Assembly (NCBI GenBank): GCA_947488195.1
Contig: CANKYR010000004.1
Span: 1 to 53,868 of the forward strand
Direction: 5' to 3'
Source of the DNA: Flavobacteriales bacterium
GTDB taxonomy: Bacteria; Bacteroidota; Bacteroidia; Flavobacteriales_D; Sanyastnellaceae
Length of the DNA stretch: 53,868 bases
A program made the translations under genes and the position numbers. Below, in pieces: positions 15,187 through 22,087 of this stretch. The notes beneath the pieces are model-generated. The model had not been told where the DNA came from and ran no database searches. It was given only the letters and a program-made list of their open reading frames with translations. The number at the start of each line of letters is the position of its first letter. The first letter of the stretch is position 1.

Positions 15187-18100
15187 TTATCTCACCAGAG
15201 TAACAGTCCCCTGATACTCTTCAGCTTCTCCGTTGAATCCTTTGATTTTCGCCACATAGCTATAGACGTCATTCGGACAGTAAGTTCCGTTATTGCCTCT
15301 ACGGTCGCCAATCCAAGCATCTTCAATGTTCGTGGAATAATAAACCTCGTCGCCCCAACGATCGAAGATTCTAATTTCGTAAGTCAATACGCTACTCGCC
15401 TGAACCATGAAGACATCATTCAAACCATCGTTATTCGGAGTGAATGAATTTGGAATGTAAAGTAGAGGAGGAAAGGTTATGGTAAAGCTATTGCTCGCCG
15501 TGCAACCAATTGAATTGGTTACGTTAAAGTAAACAGTGGTTTCTCCAAATCCATCAAAAGTATAATTCACGCTTGGAGTTGTAATAACTACCCCGCTTGG
15601 GAAGATCCATTCGTAATTGCAATTGATACAAGGAGGAGTGTCAATGAAATTAAAGTCATAGGTATAACCAGCGGTGTTTTCGGCATTGAACTGCGCATCT
15701 ACAGGAACAACATCAACAAAAACATCTTCGCTAATCGCCTGTCCGCAGATGTCTATTGCAGTTACTGTGTAGGTTCCCGGCGAGGTTAAATTGCCATAGG
15801 TTGCAGTGGTGCCAGTGCTGTTATTCGTCCAAGTATACATAAATCCGCCCCCACCACCGTTAGCTTGTGCGTAAAGTACAGCTGTTCCCAAAACACAAAC
15901 AGCAGTATCTAAAGATGCAACAAGGCTTAAAGGAGGATTCGGGATAAATATCATTAAGGTGTCAGAATCTGTCTGATTGCAAGCGTCAGTTATAATTCCA
16001 ATCACTTGTTCATCTACGGGAGTTACAATCGAGAAAGTAGTTCCGTTTCCTGCTACAGCATTGTCGACAATCCAATCGAAACTATTTCCTCCGGAACCAT
16101 CAGAAATAGTAGGGGTAATTAAGCAGTTATCTAAGCACCCTGCATTGATGTCATTGCCAAGATCAATGAAAACAGGCGGATTCGTAATGGTAATTGGAAC
16201 TGAAGCATTCGCTGTAGATCCGCATCCGTCTGTTATCGTAAGACCAATTGTTGTTGATGTTCCTGGGGTTAATGTATAATTGACACTCGTTGCTGTTGGA
16301 GTTCCGTTGTTATTCCATGCATACGACATAGTTCCGCCGCCACCTGTAACAGTAGGCTGAATAGTAAATGGAGTAATACAGTTTCCAGCCAAAGCAGCAG
16401 GAAGGGTTACAGCTAATGGTGGCGCTTCAACAGTTATAATTATGTCTTCAGATGCGAATTGTCCGCAACCATCGCTTACTTCAACAAGAACGGTAGTTTG
16501 AGAGACAATTCCTGTATTGTCATAGATGTTGTCCCATTCGTCCCATTCGTAAACATTATTGGTATACCAACTATACGAATAGAAACCATCACCACCCGAT
16601 ACTGTTGCAGGAATGGTAAAGAAAGTCAAACATGGCGCATTAACCGTGTCAGGAACAGTGATAACTAGTGGTGGAATATTTAGAGAAACTTGTATTTGGT
16701 CAGTCGCTACAAGTCCGCAACCATCAACCACTTCAACATTCACTGTGCCTGGTCCGTTCCAAGAACCGAAGAACAACGAATTGCCCCAACCGAATAAATT
16801 AGCACCATTCTCATCGGTCCAGGTATAAGTGTAGATACCATCACCGCCAAAGGTTGTTGCTGTGATGTTAACACTTTCATTGCATCCAATGGTTAAATCG
16901 CCATTGTCAATGTTGGTCACCAATTGGGGAAAGACAAGTATGTTAACAGGAAAATTCGTGTTTCCTCCTTGCCACCCACAAGTATCGGTAATCGTTAGGA
17001 AGTAAGTAGTTGAATTAATCGGAGAAACATCAATAGTTGGTGTTGTTTCGGAGGTGCTCCAGGCGTATACATAGTTTCCGTATCCACCGGTTATTGTAGG
17101 TTCTAATGTTGCAGTCATTCCTTGACATAAGTCTTGAGAATAACCCGTTACAACAATGGGGTCAGGAACATCTGCAACGAAGAAATCGAAATTGCTAATA
17201 AGCCCAGAACCGTTGCATGCTGCAAGGTTCATGATGTCCATGTGAACGGTCTCAGTTCCCTCTACGAGTCCATCTGAAAAGGCATCAATCGTAAACGATA
17301 CAGAAGCAACTCCCGGTGGAAAGAATATAGTGTCAGGCATCAAGGAAAAGTCAACGCCATTAACCGCTGTGCCTGACCATGTGATGACACACATGTCCTG
17401 AATAGAAAGGTCACTTATGGCAGGGCGGGTAAAGGTTAAAGCAGCCTCACCGCAATTTTCAAAAAGCGTCTCTTGGTTAGGGCCACCGGCATTTAGAGTA
17501 AGGTCAACATCCACTACGGCATTACTTGAAAAAGACCCTTCTTCCAATATTACTGCAGATTCTAATCCGGTGTCACTTCCATCAGCAATGGCCAATTTGA
17601 TGTGGTAGGTTTCGCCGCACTGAACCAATGAATAGGCTTCCAATGTTACAGTGTATCCATTTAAATAAATTCCAACATTGGGTTGATTGTTTATGAAATA
17701 GGAACTGTTCAGCACGTTGTTTACAGAACTGATAGTAATTGGAAGAGGAGGAGTCGTATTTGGCAATTGAGCAATGTTTACCGCTCCACCAGGGAAACCA
17801 GCAGGTGAGGCATATGGGCCGGTTATTCCAGGTCCAGAAAGTAAGAACGCGAAAATGTCGTTGTAAGTAGTATTCACCCAAGTCAAATATTCATCACTTC
17901 CGAAAATATAATTGAAACGCAACGTGTCACCTGTAGGAACGAAATCGAATTCGAGAATAGCAACGTCGTTCACGCTTCCCACAGTAAACGTTTGTCCAAT
18001 AAGCGGAGGGACTGAATTTGCAATAGCCAAAAGAGCAGCATCTCCTGAAACCTCACAAGTACCGTCTAAGAATACAGTTGAGGCAGGGTCAACAATATTG

Positions 18101-18342
18101 GCAACAGCATCTGAAGAAAGTGCAATACCTCCATCTATTGAAAGACCGATTGAGTTACCTCCAGTAATATAACCAATTTGTTCCGGACAACCGGTAAATG
18201 TGATGTTAGTTGCCGCAACACCACTGCCTAACAATACATCCTGAACGTATTGTTGAATGGTTAAAGTTTGAATCTGAAGTTGCGACTCAGCAGCATCTGC
18301 TGAGCACAAAAGAGAGATTATGAAAAATAACTTTTTAGTCAT
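15187..18342 (-). CDS. T9SS type B sorting (gliding-motility-associated C-terminal) surface protein
   Basis: A 1051-residue secreted protein. After the signal peptide (cleavage near residue 19) comes a choice-of-anchor L type domain (about 25-270, with FGSDEYLTWVNTTYNDIFAF), then a Calx-beta-like segment (about 275-390), then about six SprB/PKD-like repeats of 85-95 residues, each containing a phrase such as YTYTWTDENG or MSYAWNNNG and ending DGCG. The last 90 residues (YIPNSFTPNNDGLNDVF ... FDRWGDEVYYS ... YSYVAKIKG) are the type B C-terminal domain that directs export by the type IX system and attachment or release at the cell surface. Its role may be adhesion or gliding. A -7 element (TAACTTTG, minus, 18370-18377) lies 27 nt upstream. 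Confidence 0.9.
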   Translation of the reverse strand: MTKKLFFIISLLCSADAAESQLQIQTLTIQQYVQDVLLGSGVAATNITFTGCPEQIGYITGGNSIGLSIDGGIALSSDAVANIVDPASTVFLDGTCEVSGDAALLAIANSVPPLIGQTFTVGSVNDVAILEFDFVPTGDTLRFNYIFGSDEYLTWVNTTYNDIFAFLLSGPGITGPYASPAGFPGGAVNIAQLPNTTPPLPITISSVNNVLNSSYFINNQPNVGIYLNGYTVTLEAYSLVQCGETYHIKLAIADGSDTGLESAVILEEGSFSSNAVVDVDLTLNAGGPNQETLFENCGEAALTFTRPAISDLSIQDMCVITWSGTAVNGVDFSLMPDTIFFPPGVASVSFTIDAFSDGLVEGTETVHMDIMNLAACNGSGLISNFDFFVADVPDPIVVTGYSQDLCQGMTATLEPTITGGYGNYVYAWSTSETTPTIDVSPINSTTYFLTITDTCGWQGGNTNFPVNILVFPQLVTNIDNGDLTIGCNESVNITATTFGGDGIYTYTWTDENGANLFGWGNSLFFGSWNGPGTVNVEVVDGCGLVATDQIQVSLNIPPLVITVPDTVNAPCLTFFTIPATVSGGDGFYSYSWYTNNVYEWDEWDNIYDNTGIVSQTTVLVEVSDGCGQFASEDIIITVEAPPLAVTLPAALAGNCITPFTIQPTVTGGGGTMSYAWNNNGTPTATSVNYTLTPGTSTTIGLTITDGCGSTANASVPITITNPPVFIDLGNDINAGCLDNCLITPTISDGSGGNSFDWIVDNAVAGNGTTFSIVTPVDEQVIGIITDACNQTDSDTLMIFIPNPPLSLVASLDTAVCVLGTAVLYAQANGGGGGFMYTWTNNSTGTTATYGNLTSPGTYTVTAIDICGQAISEDVFVDVVPVDAQFNAENTAGYTYDFNFIDTPPCINCNYEWIFPSGVVITTPSVNYTFDGFGETTVYFNVTNSIGCTASNSFTITFPPLLYIPNSFTPNNDGLNDVFMVQASSVLTYEIRIFDRWGDEVYYSTNIEDAWIGDRRGNNGTYCPNDVYSYVAKIKGFNGEAEEYQGTVTLVR

Positions 18343-18369
18343 GATAAGGTTTTGACATCTAGTAGACTA

Positions 18370-18377
18370 CAAAGTTA
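18370..18377 (-). promoter_or_regulatory. -7 promoter element TAACTTTG for the T9SS type B gene
   Basis: Minus-strand match to TAnnTTTG, 27 nt before the start at 18342. It lies in an 86-bp divergent region shared with the methyltransferase promoter. No -33 TTG at the expected spacing. Confidence 0.45.
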
Positions 18378-18416
18378 TTCAATTGGTTGCCGCGGCTTTA
18401 ATTTTTACTTGAGAAC

Positions 18417-18424
18417 TATCTTTG
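18417..18424 (+). promoter_or_regulatory. -7 promoter element TATCTTTG, 4 nt before the start codon
   Basis: Plus-strand match to TAnnTTTG ending 4 nt before the ATG at 18429. It implies a leaderless methyltransferase mRNA and supports this upstream ATG over the later in-frame ATGs. Confidence 0.5.
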
Positions 18425-18428
18425 ATCC

Positions 18429-19121
18429 ATGAGAGATGATGTTATGGGGTCCGCAATGGAGAATTATTTTAAGAAAAATGACAACACGCTAATTCGCGTA
18501 TTCATTAACAAAAGCGAAGAACCTGAAATGTATCCAAGTTTGTTTTTCCGTTCTTACAAAAACATGTTGAAATATGAAAAAATCGCTTTAAAAAATTCGA
18601 AAGGGAAAGTCTTAGATCTTGGATGTGGAGCAGGTTGCCATTCACTCTATTTGCAAAATAAAGGTTTCGATGTCACTGCAGTAGAAGTGTCGAAGAAGTC
18701 GGCAAGTGTTGCTGTTGCTCAGGGGTTAAAGAATGTAATTAAAGAAGATTGGAGGAATTTGTCTTTGAAAAAATTCGATACAGTTTTGGTCCTCATGAAC
18801 GGAATGGGATTGGCAGAGTCTCCGGCCGAGTTGCAATTGATGCTTCGGAAGCTGAAAAGCTTCTTGAGCAAAACCGGATCAATACTCATTGACAGCACCG
18901 ATGTCACTTACGCGAAGGCCGATTGGCCTATGCTCGATTCAGAGTATTTTGGTAAAGTTCAATTCGAGTTGAAATACAAAGGGAAAACGCAATGTTTTCC
19001 CTGGTTGTTTGTCGACTTTGAAACTGCCGTGAAAACAGCAAAGTCAGTGAAGTTGAATGTTGAAGTACTTGAAAGAGCCCGAAACGGACACTTCCTTTTG
19101 CGATTAAGCAAAATGAGCTAA
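18429..19121 (+). CDS. Class I SAM-dependent methyltransferase
   Basis: A 230-residue soluble enzyme with the SAM-binding motif I VLDLGCGAGCHSLYLQ (residues 61-76), the acidic residue ending the second strand (TAVEVS) and a motif IV-like FDTVLVLMNGMGL (about 115-127). The substrate is not predictable; related small methyltransferases act on small molecules. ATGs at codons 6 and 10 are possible alternative starts, but the -7 element just upstream fits the first. Its 3' end overlaps that of the ECF sigma gene on the opposite strand by 18 bp. In other Bacteroidota the MerR/sigma pair next to it is often followed by carotenoid genes; this methyltransferase is not a carotenoid enzyme by any motif I can see. 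Confidence 0.8.
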   Translation: MRDDVMGSAMENYFKKNDNTLIRVFINKSEEPEMYPSLFFRSYKNMLKYEKIALKNSKGKVLDLGCGAGCHSLYLQNKGFDVTAVEVSKKSASVAVAQGLKNVIKEDWRNLSLKKFDTVLVLMNGMGLAESPAELQLMLRKLKSFLSKTGSILIDSTDVTYAKADWPMLDSEYFGKVQFELKYKGKTQCFPWLFVDFETAVKTAKSVKLNVEVLERARNGHFLLRLSKMS

Positions 19122-19604
19122 CTCTTCGCTTAATTTTTTACGTGCGTGAAATATTCTCGATTTCACCGTTCCCATTGGGATTCCCATTGAATCTGCAATT
19201 TCATCGTAATGATATCCGTCAACGAACAATTGAAATGGAGTTCTGAACTCGTAAGGCAATTGGGTAATGGCCTTGTTAATGTCTTTTTCGTTAATTCTGG
19301 AAGATACAGTGTCCTCAGAAATTTTACCGTAGTTCAAATAGTATTGATTGTCGGTAGAGTCGTTGATTGTCTTTTGAAGTTTCTTGCGCTTGTAGTTGTT
19401 AATGAAGATGTTTCGCATAATGGTAAACAACCATCCTTTGAAATTCGTTCCGTCTTGAAAATTATCTTTATAGCGAATTGCTTTTACAAGTGTATCTTGA
19501 AGAAGGTCTTCTGCGTCTTCTACGTTTTTTGTGAAATTGTAGGCAAAGCTCTTTAAAGATCCTGAATGATTACCAATAAGGTAGTTGAATTCGAGTGTGC
19601 TCAT
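19104..19604 (-). CDS. ECF-type RNA polymerase sigma-70 factor
   Basis: A 166-residue extracytoplasmic-function sigma factor with region 2 (FAYNFTKNVEDAEDLLQDTL and GWLFTIMRNIFINNYK) and region 4 (HYDEIADSMGIPMGTVKSRI, a helix-turn-helix for the -35 element). The ATG at 19604 is chosen because the 19 codons upstream start only with TTG and do not resemble the family. No anti-sigma factor gene is adjacent; instead the gene lies 113 bp downstream of, and in the same direction as, a MerR/CarH-like regulator. In flavobacteria such MerR-sigma pairs usually lead carotenoid gene clusters, but none is present here. The target genes are unknown. Confidence 0.9.
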   Translation of the reverse strand: MSTLEFNYLIGNHSGSLKSFAYNFTKNVEDAEDLLQDTLVKAIRYKDNFQDGTNFKGWLFTIMRNIFINNYKRKKLQKTINDSTDNQYYLNYGKISEDTVSSRINEKDINKAITQLPYEFRTPFQLFVDGYHYDEIADSMGIPMGTVKSRIFHARKKLSEELAHFA

Positions 19605-19717
19605 TTGCGTTTTGTTTAATGAATGCGTTGCAAATATTAAACAGATTGACACTCGTTCCAAAAATTTGTTTAATTATTTTGAAAAAATATTAAACAAAAT
19701 AACTAATATACTGAAAA

Positions 19718-20608
19718 TTAGTTTTTTAGCCCGTCAAGTAACTCGTCGATATTCGAATAGAGCGTAATGTAAAGCGTGTCAGGAGACTTAATTCCCTTCA
19801 GATTGTATCCAGTAAAGTGGAAATGACAGTCGGTATCCATAAACATACGCGTGAGTCGTTTCAAATAGTCCGGAACCATAACTGTTGAAGGATGAGTGGT
19901 GAAAATTGAAACAAAATCAACATCGCCCAAGCGTTGAGCCACTTGCTTCAAATCATCAGCTGGAACAGATTGACTCAAAAGAATACTTCTTCTGCCACGA
20001 AGCTTCAAAATATAATGAAGCATCAATAGAGAAAGCTCATGGATCTCTAAGTCTGGAAGGAAAAGAATTACAGGACGCTTGTTTTGCTCCAGTGGAACCT
20101 TGACTGATTCAACATGAAACAACAATTTCTGACGTATAAGTGCACTAATGAAATGCTCTTGAGCCGGACAAATAGAGTCAGATTGCCAAAGCAAACCAAT
20201 CTGCATAAGGAAAGGCATAATGATTACGCGGAAGGTCTTTTCCAATCCATGCTCTGCCGTGTGCGGATCAATAACATTTGAAAAAAGCTCTTCATCGTAA
20301 TTCAACATGGAAATTTTGAGCATGTGTAAAAAATGCTCTTCCGTGTTGTTGCTATGGGCATGCTTGTTAATGATCTCTCTAATCTGATCATCAGAGAGCT
20401 TTGCTATGTTCGATATTTTATGACCTAGACTATTGAGCAGACTAATATTCAAAAGCGATTTTAAATCTTTGTCGTTGTATTTGCGAATGTTCGTGTCTGT
20501 GCGGTCTGGAGAAAGAATTCCATAGCGCTGCTCCCATATACGAATGGTATGAGCTTTGATTCCCGAGAAATTCTCCAGGTCCTTGATGGTGAACTCTTGA
20601 GGCCGCAT
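19718..20608 (-). CDS. MerR-family regulator with a CarH/LitR-like cobalamin-binding module
   Basis: A 296-residue transcription factor. Residues 6-55 form the MerR DNA-binding domain (GIKAHTIRIWEQRYGILSPD). It is followed by a helical bundle and a Rossmann-like B12-binding domain as in the light sensor CarH. The CarH signature W-x9-EH is complete (W141, E151, H152), and the lower-ligand histidine of the E-x-H-x-x-G motif is kept (E188, H190), but the glycine is serine (S193). In CarH, adenosylcobalamin holds a repressor tetramer in the dark and light breaks it. Here light or B12 sensing is likely but not proven. The ECF sigma gene follows after 113 bp. A cobalamin uptake operon lies 6 kb away. 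Confidence 0.85.
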   Translation of the reverse strand: MRPQEFTIKDLENFSGIKAHTIRIWEQRYGILSPDRTDTNIRKYNDKDLKSLLNISLLNSLGHKISNIAKLSDDQIREIINKHAHSNNTEEHFLHMLKISMLNYDEELFSNVIDPHTAEHGLEKTFRVIIMPFLMQIGLLWQSDSICPAQEHFISALIRQKLLFHVESVKVPLEQNKRPVILFLPDLEIHELSLLMLHYILKLRGRRSILLSQSVPADDLKQVAQRLGDVDFVSIFTTHPSTVMVPDYLKRLTRMFMDTDCHFHFTGYNLKGIKSPDTLYITLYSNIDELLDGLKN

Positions 20609-20767
20609 ATTGATTGATTTGAGGATAAAACACCAACAGTTCCAAAAGGTTCATTATTCATTAAAACTTTGGCCTCGCTTTGGTATTTCTTGTCTACAAG
20701 GGGTTTAGCCTTTCAATTAATTGGAAGTCCTTACATTTTTCAATAACTTCGGGGCCAAACCTTAATC

Positions 20768-20839
20768 ATGATTCGAATTGCTCAAATAGGCTATGGATAT
20801 TGGGGACCCAATCTTCTTCGTAACTTTATGTCGCTGTAG
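20768..20839 (+). pseudogene. N-terminal remnant of a Gfo/Idh/MocA oxidoreductase (23 codons)
   Basis: An ATG at 20768 opens a frame whose product MIRIAQIGYGYWGPNLLRNF is the typical first strand and glycine-rich NAD(P)-binding turn of Gfo/Idh/MocA sugar-nucleotide dehydrogenases. After three more residues it runs into TAG at 20837-20839. No further part of the enzyme (about 300 residues expected) is found in any frame downstream, where the GlmU-like gene starts at 20886. It is therefore the stump left by a deletion, not a frameshifted gene. Such enzymes usually work with DegT aminotransferases in making di-amino or 3-amino sugars. Confidence 0.7.
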
Positions 20840-20859
20840 GAATTTCCAGTTGGAAATTC
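20840..20859. promoter_or_regulatory. Perfect palindrome overlapping a -33 element (candidate operator)
   Basis: GAATTTCCA-GT-TGGAAATTC is a perfect 9-bp inverted repeat directly after the stop of the oxidoreductase remnant. It covers the TTG (20850-20852) that serves as -33 element of the next promoter. It could be a repressor site, a hairpin or a scar of the deletion. Confidence 0.4.
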
Positions 20860-20879
20860 AAGCATAGCGTGTAAATTTG
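20850..20879 (+). promoter_or_regulatory. Bacteroidota promoter TTG-N19-TAAATTTG for the GlmU-like gene
   Basis: The -33 TTG (20850-20852) and the -7 box TAAATTTG (20872-20879) are separated by exactly 19 bp. The -7 box ends 6 nt before the ATG at 20886, so the leader would be very short. Confidence 0.7.
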
Positions 20880-20885
20880 AAGAAT

Positions 20886-22043
20886 ATGCAAATCGTACTT
20901 TTCGAAGACCACATGGTCAATTCATTTTTACCGCTCTCACACACGCGCGCAATTGCCGACTTGTTTGCGGGTATGTATTCGGTTCAAGACCGTTGGAAAA
21001 TGTTTTTCGAGAGTGACTCTATTTTTATTCAAACAAGAAGTTCTCTTCAAGATTTGTATGGCGCGGTTCCAGCCGGTGAGAGTTTGTACATTAATTCACG
21101 ACTCATTCCGAACAACGAAGCAGTTGCAGCGATTCAAAGCTTGCAGCCGAATGAATCGTTTTTCATCCATGAAGTGTGCGTTGCTGCAAGAGGTTTGCAT
21201 ACCAATTGGGACACCTTTGAGCATCGCGTATTGACAGCAGAGGCCATGTGGTTAAACGGAATAACAGATTTATTTTCAATAAACGATTATTTACTTCGTG
21301 AAGATTTCGCTTTAGCGAATAAAAGTAATGGAGCGAAGCCAAGTCAATATTGCAGAGTTATTGGGGAAGAAAAGAACTTATTCATTCACGCTACAGCAAA
21401 GGTTTTCGATGCGGTGTTGAATGTTGAAAGTGGTCCTATATTCATTGATGAAGGAGCCGAGGTGATGGAAGGAAGTCTGTTGCGCGGTCCTCTATACATC
21501 GGGAAACACGCGGTGTTGAAGATGGGAACGAAATGTTACGGACCTTCTTCATTCGGTGAAGAATGTCGCATAGGAGGAGAGACTTCGAATGTGGTTTTTC
21601 ATTCATTCAGCAACAAAGGTCACGACGGTTTTTTAGGAAATGCAGTCATAGGTTCTTGGGTGAATTTCGGAGCAGATTCCAATTGCAGTAACTTGAAGAA
21701 TAACTACAGCAACGTTTCCATTTCGAATGATTTAGATCGAAATGAATTCAATACGGGACTTACTTTTTGCGGGGCACTCGTAGGCGATCACGCGAAGTTT
21801 GGAATTAACACCATGCTCAATACCGGAACGTACATAGGCGTTGCAGCCAATGTTTTTGCCGGAGACTTCCCACCGAAATGCGTTCCTTCATTTACTTGGG
21901 GAACAGGTGTGGTAGAGCACAACTTAGACAAAGCCATTCAAACAGCGGAGCGGATGATGCAACGCCGTGGCAAGGAAATGTCAGTAGCTGAAAAGGCTGT
22001 ATTGACGTATGTATTTAAAATAACTGCTGCTTCTCGGTCATAA
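20886..22043 (+). CDS. GlmU-like sugar nucleotidyltransferase / left-handed beta-helix acetyltransferase
   Basis: A 385-residue protein of the alternative bacterial GlmU type found in Bacteroidota, expected to make UDP-N-acetylglucosamine from glucosamine-1-phosphate. The N-terminal part has LPLSHTRAIADLFAGMYSVQDRW (residues 13-35), the equivalent of the nucleotidyltransferase start. The C-terminal part (about 170-360) has hexapeptide repeats of a left-handed beta-helix (IGGETSNVVFHSFSNKGHDG, then the conserved GADSNCSNLKNNY). The ATG at 20886 is used because the promoter -7 box occupies the bases just before it, which excludes the upstream TTG. It probably feeds peptidoglycan and LPS synthesis. 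The next gene, lon, follows after 44 bp. Confidence 0.85.
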   Translation: MQIVLFEDHMVNSFLPLSHTRAIADLFAGMYSVQDRWKMFFESDSIFIQTRSSLQDLYGAVPAGESLYINSRLIPNNEAVAAIQSLQPNESFFIHEVCVAARGLHTNWDTFEHRVLTAEAMWLNGITDLFSINDYLLREDFALANKSNGAKPSQYCRVIGEEKNLFIHATAKVFDAVLNVESGPIFIDEGAEVMEGSLLRGPLYIGKHAVLKMGTKCYGPSSFGEECRIGGETSNVVFHSFSNKGHDGFLGNAVIGSWVNFGADSNCSNLKNNYSNVSISNDLDRNEFNTGLTFCGALVGDHAKFGINTMLNTGTYIGVAANVFAGDFPPKCVPSFTWGTGVVEHNLDKAIQTAERMMQRRGKEMSVAEKAVLTYVFKITAASRS

Positions 22044-22087
22044 CGGCAGAGAGAGAGAAGTGGCATTGACATTGAAAACGGAGGAGT

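Noticed and set aside
15187-18342. Tandem repeats in the T9SS protein as a possible CRISPR or satellite
   Set aside because: The repetition is at the protein level (PKD/SprB-like domains of 85-95 residues) with divergent DNA; no short identical repeats with regular spacers exist here or elsewhere in the window.
19605-19661. Longer N-terminus for the ECF sigma factor from a TTG start
   Set aside because: The extra residues are not family-like, and a normal ATG at 19604 gives the usual ECF start.
20768-20839. The short frame as a regulatory leader peptide for the GlmU-like gene
   Set aside because: Its sequence is the exact start of a Gfo/Idh/MocA enzyme, and an ideal promoter lies after its stop codon, so the two would not be on one regulated leader.
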